Numbered from the stretch's first letter, positions 37,322-45,653 are shown. The stretch is DNA of 49,717 nucleotides from Aeromonas caviae (GCF_000819785.1 NZ_CDBK01000034.1:128586-178302); one strand, 5' to 3'. The notes: generated from the letters alone by a model not told the origin. Translations and numbers: made by a program.

Positions 37322-38215
37322 ATGAAGAACTGGATGGGCACCGGCAGCGCGGCCCTCTCATTCGTGCTGTGGGGCATGCTGCCCCTCTATTACCAGTTCA
37401 TGCCCGAGATCAACATGTGGGAACTGCTCTCCCACCGGGTGCTCTGGTCCGTGGTGCTGCTGGGAGGCCTGCTTCTGCTCCTCGGCCATCGGGTACCCTG
37501 GGGGGCCCTGCGCGGCGATCCCCGGCAGCTCGGCCTCGTGCTGCTGGCGGGCCCCGTGATGTCCATCAGCTGGTGCATGTTCACCTGGTGCCTGACCACG
37601 GGCCAGGTGCTGGCCACCAGCCTCGCCTTCTTCATGACCCCGCTGTTCAACATCGCCTTTGCGGTGCTCTTCCTCAAAGAGAAGCTCACCCCGCAAAAAC
37701 ACCTGGCGGTGGCGCTCGCCCTGGCGGGGCTCGCCTACATGCTCTTCTCCTACGGCGAGCTGCCCTGGTTCTCCCTCGTGATGGGTGCCAACTTCGCCCT
37801 CTACGGCCTCATCAAGAAGAAGGTGAGACTGGACGCCGGTACCAGCCTCTATCTGGAGTCCCTGGTGCAGTTGCCCGTCGCCCTGCTGATCATCGGCTGG
37901 CTGACCTTGCAGGGCACCAGCCAGTTTATGGCCGGTGACTGGACCGAGCGACTGCTGCTGATGGGCAGTGCCCCCGCCACCCTGCTGCCGGTGGGGCTGT
38001 TCTGCTATGCGGTGGCGCGCACGCCCATGAGCACGGTGGGGCTGCTGCAATACATAGAGCCGAGCCTCGCCTTCCTGCTCGCCCTCTTCTGGTTTGGCGA
38101 GATCCCGGATCCGGTGAAATCCGTGGGCTTTGCCTTCGTCTGGGCCGGCCTGCTGGTGAGCCTGCTGCCCCTGCACCGGCTTGGGCGCCAGCGGGTCAGG
38201 TGGCGCACCTCGTGA
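37322..38215 (+). CDS. rarD: RarD family EamA transporter
   Basis: A 297-residue ten-helix transporter. The RarD features are [18 protein letters not shown] at the start, [56 protein letters not shown] and [18 protein letters not shown]. coli RarD is called chloramphenicol-sensitive protein, but its true substrate is unsettled. The start ATG is preceded by GGAGAG. The stop codon overlaps the start of the GIY-YIG gene, so the two are likely translated in series. Confidence 0.9.
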   Translation: MKNWMGTGSAALSFVLWGMLPLYYQFMPEINMWELLSHRVLWSVVLLGGLLLLLGHRVPWGALRGDPRQLGLVLLAGPVMSISWCMFTWCLTTGQVLATSLAFFMTPLFNIAFAVLFLKEKLTPQKHLAVALALAGLAYMLFSYGELPWFSLVMGANFALYGLIKKKVRLDAGTSLYLESLVQLPVALLIIGWLTLQGTSQFMAGDWTERLLLMGSAPATLLPVGLFCYAVARTPMSTVGLLQYIEPSLAFLLALFWFGEIPDPVKSVGFAFVWAGLLVSLLPLHRLGRQRVRWRTS

Positions 38216-38547
38216 CCCTCGTCACCACCACTCCCTCCCGCTGGTTTGTCTATCTGGTGCGCACCGGCGCCGGGGCACTCTATGCGGGGATCAGCACGGA
38301 TCCCGAGCGGCGACTGCGTCAGCACCAGAGCGGCAAGGGGGCCAGAGCCCTGCGCGGCAAGGGCCCCCTCTCCCTGGTATGGCAGCAGGAGGTCCCCGGC
38401 AAACGCGAGGCGCTGCGCCTCGAGTACCGCCTCAAGCAGCAGAGCAAGGCGTTCAAGGAGCGCCTGGTACACGATCCGGCGTTGTGGCACGGCTGGAGCC
38501 TTTCCTGGCTTGCCACCCCGCACACCGACACAGTGTCGCCCCCATAA
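38212..38547 (+). CDS. GIY-YIG domain protein
   Basis: A 111-residue single-domain protein of the YhbQ type. The GIY-YIG pair appears as [19 protein letters not shown], the catalytic arginine lies in [11 protein letters not shown], and the glutamate in [21 protein letters not shown]. YhbQ-like proteins are small nucleases with little-known roles in DNA damage. Start is GTG at 38212 (GTGA overlap with the rarD stop and AGGTGG eight bases upstream); GTG at 38200 is the alternative. Confidence 0.85.
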   Translation: MTLVTTTPSRWFVYLVRTGAGALYAGISTDPERRLRQHQSGKGARALRGKGPLSLVWQQEVPGKREALRLEYRLKQQSKAFKERLVHDPALWHGWSLSWLATPHTDTVSPP

Positions 38548-38571
38548 AAAGGGCCACTGCAAGCAGTGGCC
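38546..38571 (-). terminator. Terminator of the psp operon
   Basis: GGCCACTGC and GCAGTGGCC form a perfect 9-bp stem. On the minus strand it is followed by five T residues; on the plus strand there is none, so it belongs to the psp operon. Confidence 0.75.
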
Positions 38572-38597
38572 AAGGAAGGATGCGAAATCAGGGAGGC

Positions 38598-38816
38598 TTA
38601 ACGGTAGGTGTTCGACTGCTTGCGCCTGTTGCTGAGTAGCCAGCACACCACCAGCACCACCAGCAACCAGGGCGCCAGCTTGATGATGAGGGCAAACATG
38701 CCGGCCAGGGCGCCAAATAGCACGAAGACCCCGCTCACCAGCAGCATGGCCAGCACGGTGAATCCGGTCAGCGCCATGCCGATCAGCACCAGGATCAAAA
38801 CGATAAATTCCAGCAT
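38598..38816 (-). CDS. pspG: Phage-shock protein PspG-like membrane protein
   Basis: A 72-residue protein with two hydrophobic helices. It matches PspG at MLEFIVLILVLIGMALTGFT and at MFALIIKLAPWLLVVLVVCWLL, where PspG has a similar MLALMIKLLPWLL. PspG is a small inner-membrane effector of the phage-shock response. In E. coli it is encoded away from the psp operon, but here it is the third gene, 47 bases after the PspC-like gene. The ATG at 38816 is chosen because upstream sequence is not PspG-like. Confidence 0.75.
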   Translation of the reverse strand: MLEFIVLILVLIGMALTGFTVLAMLLVSGVFVLFGALAGMFALIIKLAPWLLVVLVVCWLLSNRRKQSNTYR

Positions 38817-38863
38817 GTTGTGCTCCTCACGGGCTTGCACTTGCCGACGGGGCGATCCGGAGA

Positions 38864-39070
38864 TCACCCCAGCCAGCGTTGAAGTTCACGGCGGGGAGGC
38901 ATGACGAGCACCCCCACCAGATAGAGCGCCAGGGCCAGCGGCGGCATCAGGATCAGGGCGAGCAGGGCCACCACCCGCACCGTCACTCTGGACACCCCCA
39001 GCCCTCTGGCAAGACCGGCGCAGACCCCGGTCAGCTTGCGATGGGCGAGATCCTTGGGCCAGGGTGTCAT
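38864..39070 (-). CDS. pspC: Short PspC-domain protein
   Basis: 68 residues forming only the PspC core: RKLTGVCAGLARGLGVSRVTVRVVALLALI followed by a second hydrophobic run (ALALYLVGVLVMPP). Standard PspC is about 120 residues and ends in a regulatory leucine-zipper-like cytoplasmic or periplasmic tail, which is missing. It starts two bases after the pspA stop. No pspB is present between them. It may be a reduced membrane anchor for PspA. Confidence 0.8.
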   Translation of the reverse strand: MTPWPKDLAHRKLTGVCAGLARGLGVSRVTVRVVALLALILMPPLALALYLVGVLVMPPRRELQRWLG

Positions 39071-39072
39071 GG

Positions 39073-39735
39073 TTATGCCTCCACCTTCTGACCCTTGAGC
39101 CGGGCCAGTTCCCGCTCAATCTCGTCGTTCAGCTCCAGCTCGCGGAACTGGGCCTCGAGGGACGGATTCTGCCCCAGGGTCGCCGCCTCCAGCTGGGCCT
39201 CCAGCTGATCGACCCGGTTCTGGAAGCCGTCGAAACGGGCCACCAGCTCGTGCATGCGCTGGTTGTCCACCTGGGCACGGGCGCGGATGCGGCTGTGGGC
39301 GGTCTGCTCGCGCAGGGTCAGCATCTTCTGCTTCTCCCGCGCCTCGGTCAGCTTGGCCGCCAGTCGCTCGCTGTCGGCGGTGAGCTGGGCCAGCACTTCG
39401 GCCACCCGCGCCTTGTCCTCTTCCAGCCGCTCGCACTGCTTCATCTCCGCCAGCTTCTCGGTGAGGGCGGCACGGGCCAGATCTTCGCGGCCCTTCTGGA
39501 TGGCGAGTTCGGCCTTGGCTGCCCACTCCTGGATCTGGTTGCGCAGCGCCTGCTGATGGCGCTCCAGCTGTTTCTGTTCGGCGATGACGCGGGCGGCCTG
39601 GGTTCTCATCTCGACCTGGACCTGCTCCATCTCCTCGATCATCAGCCGCAGCATCTTCTCCGGCTCTTCGCTCTTGTCGAGCAGGCTGTGCAGGTTGGCA
39701 TTGATCACGTCGGTCAGGCGGCTGAATACGCTCAT
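39073..39735 (-). CDS. pspA: Phage-shock protein PspA
   Basis: A 220-residue coiled-coil protein of the PspA/IM30 (ESCRT-III) family. It begins MSVFSRLTDVINANLHSLLDKSEEPEKMLRLMIEEMEQ, with long helices through about residue 185 (QKQLERHQQAL, ARVAEVLAQLTADSERLAAKL) and a short acidic C-terminus. PspA stabilises damaged inner membrane and, in E. coli, inhibits PspF. The ATG at 39735 is preceded by AGGAG. A sigma-54-type promoter lies upstream. It is the first gene of a three-gene psp operon. Confidence 0.95.
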   Translation of the reverse strand: MSVFSRLTDVINANLHSLLDKSEEPEKMLRLMIEEMEQVQVEMRTQAARVIAEQKQLERHQQALRNQIQEWAAKAELAIQKGREDLARAALTEKLAEMKQCERLEEDKARVAEVLAQLTADSERLAAKLTEAREKQKMLTLREQTAHSRIRARAQVDNQRMHELVARFDGFQNRVDQLEAQLEAATLGQNPSLEAQFRELELNDEIERELARLKGQKVEA

Positions 39736-39780
39736 GGTCTGGCTCCTTGTTGATGGGGTGTCACTCTCTTCCCATGACAT

Positions 39781-39796
39781 TACAAGAGCCGTGCCA
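39781..39796 (-). promoter_or_regulatory. Sigma-54 (RpoN) promoter of the psp operon
   Basis: On the minus strand TGGCACG-GCTC-TTGTA gives the -24/-12 pattern TGGCACG-N4-TTGCA with one mismatch. The start site would be near 39770, leaving a leader of about 35 bases before the pspA ATG. This fits activation by PspF, whose gene is not in the window. Confidence 0.85.
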
Positions 39797-39844
39797 GAAT
39801 ATTTTTTCCTTTATTTACAATTAGATGAAAGTTAACGATGGATG

Positions 39845-39896
39845 TTCACCGGATACAGCGTGGTGAAAAAAACCAACAAGATGGTGATTTTCACCA
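39845..39896. promoter_or_regulatory. Possible PspF enhancer (upstream activating sequences)
   Basis: Four TTCACC/GGTGA units occur at 39845-39850, 39862-39867, 39883-39887 and 39890-39895. TGGTGAAAA (39861-39869) and TTTTCACCA (39888-39896) make a perfect 9-base inverted repeat. This is about 75-125 bases upstream of the predicted start, the place of PspF sites in E. coli. An AT-rich tract between it and the promoter could bind IHF. Confidence 0.5.
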
Positions 39897-39898
39897 AT

Positions 39899-39921
39899 AA
39901 AAAAGGGAGCCAGCGGCTCCC
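39899..39921 (-). terminator. Terminator of the acyltransferase gene
   Basis: GGGAGCC and GGCTCCC form the stem. On the minus strand it is followed by six T residues, 21 bases past the acyltransferase stop. Confidence 0.75.
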
Positions 39922-39941
39922 TCTCTTCTCTGCAACCGGGC

Positions 39942-40670
39942 TCAGGCCGCCGGCCGATGGCCAAGCTTGCCATCCAGCTCCGCCAGCTTGGCTTCCATCT
40001 TCTCCCGGCAGGTGTCGGAGAGCTCGCGGATGCCGGCGGCGCCGTGCTCCTTGCTGCACACCGGGGCCATCACCTCCAGCAGCACCTCGCCGTTGTCCCA
40101 GCGGTTGAGATCGACCTGACCGAAGTAGCTGGAGCAGACGATGGGCACCACGGGCACCTCGGCCTGGACGGCAGTGTGGAAGGCCCCCGCCTTGAACGGC
40201 AGCAGACCACGCCCCTGGGAGCGGGTCCCCTCCGGGAACATCCAGATGGAGGTGCCGCGATGCTTGATGCGATCCACCACCTGGCCGATGGTGCCGATGG
40301 CGCGGGAGCGGTTGGAGCGGTCGATCAGCACGTTGCCGGAGAGCCAGAAGATAAGGCCGAAGAAGGGGAGCCACAGCAGGCTCTTCTTGCCCACCGCCAC
40401 CACGCCGGGCTGCACGGCGCCGGTCACGGTGAAGATGTCGTAGTTGCTCTGGTGATTGCAGACGTAGACCGCAGGTCCCACCGATTTGACCTCGTCGGCC
40501 ACCGTCACCCGGACCTTGAGGCCGATCAGCGGGCAGACCGCATGATACATGCGGGCGAAGACATAGACGTTGTTCGGGTGGCGCGGGCGCACCAGACAAA
40601 GCAACAGGCCGAACAGGAACCAGAAGACGAGCAGCAGTGCCAGCAGCAGCACACGGGCAAGTTTGAGCAT
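39942..40670 (-). CDS. plsC: 1-acyl-sn-glycerol-3-phosphate acyltransferase (PlsC-like)
   Basis: A 242-residue inner-membrane acyltransferase. An N-terminal membrane helix (about 7-27) precedes the catalytic HX4D motif (His73-Asp78 in NHQSNYD). The substrate motif FPEGTR (residues 145-150) and VPVVPIVCSSY follow. It converts lysophosphatidic acid to phosphatidic acid in phospholipid synthesis. The genome may hold other PlsC paralogues, so this could be a specialised copy. It is upstream of the psp operon but separated by a terminator. Confidence 0.88.
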   Translation of the reverse strand: MLKLARVLLLALLLVFWFLFGLLLCLVRPRHPNNVYVFARMYHAVCPLIGLKVRVTVADEVKSVGPAVYVCNHQSNYDIFTVTGAVQPGVVAVGKKSLLWLPFFGLIFWLSGNVLIDRSNRSRAIGTIGQVVDRIKHRGTSIWMFPEGTRSQGRGLLPFKAGAFHTAVQAEVPVVPIVCSSYFGQVDLNRWDNGEVLLEVMAPVCSKEHGAAGIRELSDTCREKMEAKLAELDGKLGHRPAA

Positions 40671-40833
40671 CGAACACCTCGGAATTTGACTCGGCGCAGT
40701 ATACTGGTCCCCCTTTTAGCGAACAAGCGTTCGCCAGACAGAACCGACCAGCCCCGGACGCCACCGGCCACCCCGGCTTGCCCCACCCGCCATTGCCCGC
40801 TAGGATGTGGCCATCTTGATGAACGGGGCGAGC

Positions 40834-41214
40834 ATGATTTTGCAACAACGCGCGGCGACACGACTCCTGCTGCTGGTCTGCCTGCTGGTGCTCAATTGCG
40901 CGGCCCAGCCGCTGGCCCGCCTCGCCCTGCTCGATCACGCAGTGAGTTGCCAGACCCTGCCCCAGTTCGCCTCAGCAGACGACCAGGCTGACAAGGGCAC
41001 GCCCGCCAGTGTGCAGCCCAATAGCTGCCAGCTCAACGGCAAGTGGCTGAGCGCCGCCAGTCTGCTGTGCGTGGAGCAACTCTTCTTCGCCATCGCCTTC
41101 GTGATTGCCCTGCTGGTGCCCCTGTCACGGCGCGCGCCGGCACTGCCTCCCCCCATCAATGTCTCGCCGCCGGAGCGGCGACTGCACCTCACCCTCTGCG
41201 TCTGGCGGGAATGA
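40834..41214 (+). CDS. ScsA-like small membrane protein
   Basis: A 126-residue protein with an N-terminal hydrophobic helix (about 8-30), a middle part with two of its cysteines (SCQTLPQ, NSCQLNG), a second helix (about 84-103) and a polar tail. It lies directly upstream of scsBCD, in the position of Salmonella scsA (about 120 residues). No sequence motif was recognised, so the link to ScsA is by position, size and topology. GGGGCGAG precedes the ATG at 40834; in-frame starts at 40807 (GTG) and 40819 are possible. 55 bases separate it from scsB. Confidence 0.6.
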   Translation: MILQQRAATRLLLLVCLLVLNCAAQPLARLALLDHAVSCQTLPQFASADDQADKGTPASVQPNSCQLNGKWLSAASLLCVEQLFFAIAFVIALLVPLSRRAPALPPPINVSPPERRLHLTLCVWRE

Positions 41215-41269
41215 GTTCAGCCGCGCTTTTTCAGCCTGCTGTCACTCATTTTTTTGCGAGACCCAACAC

Positions 41270-43312
41270 ATGTCGAATCTCTTCAAGGCGGCCCTGCTAC
41301 TGGGCAGCCTGCTGTGGCAATCCAGCGGATTGGCCAGCGATACGGGGTGGCTCACCCGCCCCCAGAACAGTCACGCCAAGGTCAGGCTGCAAGCCGACCG
41401 CAACGTCCCGGATCAAACCCGCATCCTGCTCGATGTCCAGCTGGCGTCAGGCTGGAAGACCTACTGGCACAGCCCGGGTGAAGGGGGCATTGCGCCCCAG
41501 ATCCTGTGGGATGAGCCGGTCGGCGACTTCCAGTGGCACTGGCCCACGCCGCGCCCCTTCGAGGTGGCCGGGCTCAACACCCAGGGCTATCAGGAGCAGG
41601 TACGCTTCCCCCTGAGCCTGAGCTACCCGGCCGGGCAGCCGCTCAAGGGCACCTTGCGCCTCTCCACCTGCAGCAACGTCTGCATCCTGACCGACTACCC
41701 CTTCACCCTGGCGGCGGATGGGCAGGCGCCGGCCGGTTTCGACTTCGCCTGGGCCCGGGCCATGAGCACCCTGCCACAGACGCTGCCCGCCGACACCCGG
41801 GTCGAGCTCGGCTACCAGCACAACCAGCTGCAACTGCGGGCCGAGCGGGCAGAAGGCTGGCAGGAACCTGCGCTCTTCATCGATGCGCTGGAGGGGGCCG
41901 AGTTCGGCAAGCCCGCGCTCGAGGTAAGCGGCACCACCCTGATTGCCCGGGTGCCGGTCAGCGACGGCTGGCAGGGGGATGCCCCAGACTTGCGCGGCCA
42001 ATCCCTCGGCCTGCTGCTCACCAGCGGCGAGCAGGCCTGGCAGACCCGCGCCACCATCGCCGATCCCCTCGCCCTGCCGGCCCCGGGGCAGCCACTCCTC
42101 TGGCTGCTGGGGGCGGCGCTGCTCGGCGGTCTCATCCTCAACCTGATGCCCTGCGTGCTGCCGGTGCTGGCCCTGAAACTCGGCACCGTGTTGCAGCAGC
42201 AGGGGCGCGAACAAGGAGGCGTGCGCAAGCAGTTCCTCGCCGTCAGCGCCGGGATAATCACCTCCTTCTGGGTGCTGGCAGCCATGAGCAGCCTGCTGCG
42301 CGCTACTCAAGGAGCCGTAGGCTGGGGGATCCAGTTCCAGAGCGCCGGTTTCATCGGCTTCATGGTGGCGGTGACTCTGCTGTTTTGCGCCAACCTGCTG
42401 GGGCTGTTCGAGATAAGGTTGCCCAGCAACCTCAACACTCGCCTCGCCACCCGCGGCGGCGAGGGGCTCGGCGGTCACTTCCTGCAGGGGAGCTTCGCCA
42501 CCCTGCTGGCCACTCCCTGCTCCGCCCCCTTCCTCGGCACCGCGGTGGCCTTTGCACTGGCGGCGCCCCTCGGCCAGCTCTGGCTCATCTTCACGGCCCT
42601 CGGCCTTGGCATGAGCCTGCCCTGGCTGCTGGTGGCGGCCCTGCCGCGCCTCGCCCTCTGGCTGCCCAAACCGGGGCGCTGGATGGGGCAACTGCGCATC
42701 CTGCTCGGGCTGATGATGCTGGGCTCCAGCCTCTGGCTGGCGAGCCTGCTTGGCAACCATCTGGGCAGCACGGCCACCGGCTGGCTGATGGCCGCCATGG
42801 TGCTGGCACTGCTGATGGGCATCCTCTGGCGCTATGGCCTGCGCGGTTTCACCCTAGCCCTCTCCCTCTCGGCACTCATCGGCGGCGCCCTGCTGCTGGG
42901 GGGCGCCCTCACGGTGAAAGGGGGTGGCAGCGTCGATCGCATCGCCTGGCAGCCGCTCTCCGAGCAGGCCATCGCCGACGCCCTGGCCCAGAACAAGCGG
43001 GTCTTCGTGGATGTCACCGCCGACTGGTGCGTCACCTGCAAGGCCAACAAATACAACGTGCTGCTGCGTGACGAGGTGCAGCGCGCCCTGTCGGCCCCGG
43101 ACGTGGTGGCCCTTCGCGGCGACTGGAGCCGGCCGAGCGATGCCATCTCCGCCTTCCTGCGCCAGCGTGGCGCCGCCGCCGTTCCCTTCAACCAGATCTA
43201 CGGGCCCGGCCTGCCGGAAGGGGAGATCCTCTCTCCCCTGCTGGACAAGGCCGACTTGCTCGACAGCTTGCACAAGGCCGGCCTCGTTCAGGCCGATGCC
43301 ACCCATTTCTAA
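41270..43312 (+). CDS. scsB: ScsB-type thiol:disulfide transmembrane reductase
   Basis: A 680-residue DsbD-superfamily protein. A signal peptide (about 1-23) leads to a long periplasmic domain with CSNVC (Cys134, Cys138). The eight-helix core has cysteines 295 (LMPCVLPVL) and 417 (TPCSAPF). The C-terminal thioredoxin domain has DWCVTC (Cys587, Cys590). Electrons flow from cytosolic thioredoxin through the membrane to periplasmic partners, here most likely ScsC. Length and the CxxxC N-domain fit ScsB rather than DsbD. ScsC starts 10 bases downstream. The ribosome binding site is weak. Confidence 0.88.
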   Translation: MSNLFKAALLLGSLLWQSSGLASDTGWLTRPQNSHAKVRLQADRNVPDQTRILLDVQLASGWKTYWHSPGEGGIAPQILWDEPVGDFQWHWPTPRPFEVAGLNTQGYQEQVRFPLSLSYPAGQPLKGTLRLSTCSNVCILTDYPFTLAADGQAPAGFDFAWARAMSTLPQTLPADTRVELGYQHNQLQLRAERAEGWQEPALFIDALEGAEFGKPALEVSGTTLIARVPVSDGWQGDAPDLRGQSLGLLLTSGEQAWQTRATIADPLALPAPGQPLLWLLGAALLGGLILNLMPCVLPVLALKLGTVLQQQGREQGGVRKQFLAVSAGIITSFWVLAAMSSLLRATQGAVGWGIQFQSAGFIGFMVAVTLLFCANLLGLFEIRLPSNLNTRLATRGGEGLGGHFLQGSFATLLATPCSAPFLGTAVAFALAAPLGQLWLIFTALGLGMSLPWLLVAALPRLALWLPKPGRWMGQLRILLGLMMLGSSLWLASLLGNHLGSTATGWLMAAMVLALLMGILWRYGLRGFTLALSLSALIGGALLLGGALTVKGGGSVDRIAWQPLSEQAIADALAQNKRVFVDVTADWCVTCKANKYNVLLRDEVQRALSAPDVVALRGDWSRPSDAISAFLRQRGAAAVPFNQIYGPGLPEGEILSPLLDKADLLDSLHKAGLVQADATHF

Positions 43313-43322
43313 GGAGAATGCC

Positions 43323-44063
43323 ATGAGATTGCGAACCCTGACCCTCTGCACCGCCCTGGTAGCCGCCACCCTGGGCACCCCCACGCTGCACGCCGCCCCC
43401 TTCACCCCGGAGCAGGAGGCCCGCATCAAGGAGCTCATTCGCGAGACCCTGATCGCCAACCCCGGGATCCTCGACGAGGCAGCCGAATCCTGGGAGAAAC
43501 AGAACGCCGCGACCCAGCAGGCCCAGATGGGTGACTTCATCAAGGGCAACCAGGATGTGCTGTTCAACAGCCCCACCAGCCCGCGCCTCGGTGCCAAGCA
43601 TCCCAAGCTGACCCTGGTGCTGTTCACCGACTACAACTGCCCCTACTGCAAGCAGTTCGACCCGGCGGTCGCCAAGCTGCTCGCGGCCTATCCGGACGAT
43701 CTGGGGCTGGTGATCAAGTTGCTGCCGTTCAAGGGGCAGACCTCCGCCAAGGCGGCCCAGTACAGCCTGACCCTGTGGCAACAGGATCCTGCCCGCTTCC
43801 TCCCCCTGCACGACAAGCTCATGAGCAAGCAGGGGATGCTGACCGAGACGGACATCAACAAGGCGCTGGCCGCCACCGACAACCTGACCCTCAAGCCCGC
43901 AGGCAAGGCCACCGAAGAGCTGCGCAACAGCCTGCGCATCGGCACCCTGCTCGGCGTGCAAGGCACCCCGGCGACCCTTATCGGCAACCAGCTGGTGCCG
44001 GGTGCCATTCCCTATGACGAGCTGGAGCAGCTGGTCAAAGCCGAGCTGGCCAAGCGGAGCTAA
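43323..44063 (+). CDS. scsC: ScsC-type periplasmic disulfide isomerase/oxidase
   Basis: A 246-residue DsbA-fold protein. The signal peptide (about 1-24) is followed by a helical N-terminal extension (about 30-80, EARIKELIRETLIANPGILDEAAESW), which in ScsC proteins drives trimerisation. The active site is CPYC (106-109), and the cis-proline loop is GTPATLIGN near residue 215. It handles disulfides of stressed or copper-damaged periplasmic proteins, kept reduced by ScsB. AAGGAG lies before the ATG. It sits between scsB and scsD. Confidence 0.88.
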   Translation: MRLRTLTLCTALVAATLGTPTLHAAPFTPEQEARIKELIRETLIANPGILDEAAESWEKQNAATQQAQMGDFIKGNQDVLFNSPTSPRLGAKHPKLTLVLFTDYNCPYCKQFDPAVAKLLAAYPDDLGLVIKLLPFKGQTSAKAAQYSLTLWQQDPARFLPLHDKLMSKQGMLTETDINKALAATDNLTLKPAGKATEELRNSLRIGTLLGVQGTPATLIGNQLVPGAIPYDELEQLVKAELAKRS

Positions 44064-44066
44064 GCC

Positions 44067-44591
44067 ATGGCCGAGGATGCAGGCATAAAGGCCCCCCGCT
44101 GGCGCCGCTGGGGCAAGGAGGCGCTCTGGCTGCTGCTGATGGCGCTCGTCATCACCACCCTGGTGGATCTGTGGCGCAGCCCCACCCTGCCGGCGGGTGC
44201 CATGGAGGCCCCCTTCACCCTGCAGGACGGCACCACCACCACGCTGGCCGAGCAGAGCCGCGGCAAGCCCCTGCTGGTCTACTACTGGGCCAGCTGGTGC
44301 GGGGTGTGCCGCTTCACCACTCCCACGGTGGAGCAGCTCTGGCAGGAGGGTGAAAATGTGCTGACGGTGGCCCTGCGCTCCGGCAGCGATGAGCCGTTGC
44401 GCGCCGGGATGGCGAAGAAGGGGCTGACCTTCCCCACCCACAACGACGAGTCCGGGGATCTGGCCGCCCGCTGGCAGGTGGGGGTGACGCCAACCTTCCT
44501 CGTCATCAAGGATGGGGCTCTGGTGAGCAGCACCACCGGCTGGAGCAGCGCCTGGGGGCTCAGGTTGCGGCTGCTCTGGGCAAGCTGGTAG
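44067..44591 (+). CDS. scsD: ScsD-type membrane-anchored thioredoxin-like protein
   Basis: A 174-residue TlpA-like protein. One N-terminal membrane helix (about 19-37) anchors a periplasmic thioredoxin domain with the active site WCGVC (Cys78, Cys81) and the cis-proline segment GVTPTFLVIKDG. It starts three bases after the scsC stop. A likely reductase partner is ScsB. The last gene of the scs set, it is followed by a strong terminator. Confidence 0.88.
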   Translation: MAEDAGIKAPRWRRWGKEALWLLLMALVITTLVDLWRSPTLPAGAMEAPFTLQDGTTTTLAEQSRGKPLLVYYWASWCGVCRFTTPTVEQLWQEGENVLTVALRSGSDEPLRAGMAKKGLTFPTHNDESGDLAARWQVGVTPTFLVIKDGALVSSTTGWSSAWGLRLRLLWASW

Positions 44592-44612
44592 CCCCCTTCA
44601 TGCCAGAGATGC

Positions 44613-44645
44613 AAAGAGCCCGGTATCGCTACCGGGCTCTTTTTC
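44613..44645. terminator. Terminator after scsD
   Basis: AGAGCCCGGTA and TACCGGGCTCT form an 11-bp perfect stem around TCGC, followed by TTTT. It also lies downstream of the convergent EF-hand gene. Confidence 0.88.
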
Positions 44646-44667
44646 ATCAGAGGGCTGACAACCCGTC

Positions 44668-45078
44668 CTATTGGGCGGCCTCCATCGCCCGCTTCTCCAA
44701 ATTGGCCTTGATGTCGAGACGCTCAGACTCCCCGATCACTCCGTCACCGTTCTTGTCCAGGCGAGTGAAGAGCGCCTCCTGCCGCGCCATGAACTGGGCC
44801 CTGGTGGTCTCCCGCGACGGCTTGAGCTGGCTCATCCGCTCCGGGACCGGCTTGCCAGCCTGTTGCATTACGCCAGCCAGCTTTGCCAGGTTGGCCTCTT
44901 TCTCGGCAACCGACAGCACGCCGTCACCGTTTTTGTCCTGCAGGGCGAAGCGCTGGGCGGCGCGCTCCATGAACTGGGCCCTGGTGACATCCCCCATCAG
45001 CGGCGAGGCGGGCAATATGTCGCTTGCAGAGGCGGCACTGCCTGCCAGCGCGAGCACGAAAAACGCGGACTTGACCAT
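44668..45078 (-). CDS. Secreted EF-hand calcium-binding protein
   Basis: A 136-residue protein with a signal peptide (about 1-19, ending ASA) and two canonical EF-hand loops: DKNGDGVLSVAE (near 48-59) and DKNGDGVIGESE (near 108-119). Each is followed by a helix, and the two halves (AQFMERAAQRFALQD and AQFMARQEALFTRLD) look like an internal duplication. It is probably a periplasmic or secreted calcium-binding protein. The ATG at 45078 is chosen for the signal peptide; the frame extends far upstream without coding sense. It is divergent from the J-domain operon. Confidence 0.85.
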   Translation of the reverse strand: MVKSAFFVLALAGSAASASDILPASPLMGDVTRAQFMERAAQRFALQDKNGDGVLSVAEKEANLAKLAGVMQQAGKPVPERMSQLKPSRETTRAQFMARQEALFTRLDKNGDGVIGESERLDIKANLEKRAMEAAQ

Positions 45079-45345
45079 GGCGATGACTCCTTGTGACGGC
45101 AGAATCCGGATGGTTCGGACAAGAGGGGGCCGGGCAACGCCGGGGCCTGCCGCCCCCCTCTGCCAGTGTAGCCCCGCCGCCATCTCGCACCGCCCGCTCT
45201 TTTCGTACAGAAAGACCGCACTTTCATGGCAGAGGCGCCGGCTTTCCGTTAAAATCTCCGGTTTTTGCCGAGCCTGGTTTGCCGACGTTCCGCCACCAGG
45301 CCGACACAGGATGAATTCCACCATGCCAGTGAGGCAGGATCCGTC
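45079..45345. promoter_or_regulatory. Divergent EF-hand / J-domain operon control region
   Basis: 267 bases hold both promoters. On the plus strand, AAGACCG-TTTCATGG near 45210 and TTAAAATC near 45250 are the only AT-rich segments; no clear consensus pair is fixed. Confidence 0.35.
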
Positions 45346-45630
45346 ATGAACAACTACTTCCGGGTGCTGGGCGTCAAGTCCAACGCCAGTGAAAACGACA
45401 TCAAGAAAGCCTATCGACGGCTGTCGAACCAGTACCACCCCGACAAGCTGCACGGGGCGAGCGAAGAAGAGAAAGAGCAGGCAGCCGCCCGGCTGCACCA
45501 GGTAAAGCAGGCTTATGAAGTGCTGTCCGATCCGAAACAGCGGGCCGCCTTTATCAAGGATTTCAACAACGTCATCGTGACCGATCCCGCTGCTGCCATG
45601 CAGGAGATGTGGGACCAGTTCTACCCCTGA
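45346..45630 (+). CDS. Small J-domain co-chaperone
   Basis: A 94-residue protein that is almost only a J domain: [32 protein letters not shown] with the HPD motif at residues 31-33, and the fourth helix [18 protein letters not shown]. The glycine/phenylalanine linker and zinc domain of DnaJ are absent, so it is a class C J protein that should stimulate an HSP70 ATPase for a specific client. The remaining tail ([21 protein letters not shown]) is unique. It leads an operon with three unrecognised genes, 23 bases ahead of the next. Confidence 0.9.
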   Translation: MNNYFRVLGVKSNASENDIKKAYRRLSNQYHPDKLHGASEEEKEQAAARLHQVKQAYEVLSDPKQRAAFIKDFNNVIVTDPAAAMQEMWDQFYP

Positions 45631-45653
45631 GCCACCAGGCAAGAAGAGCGACT

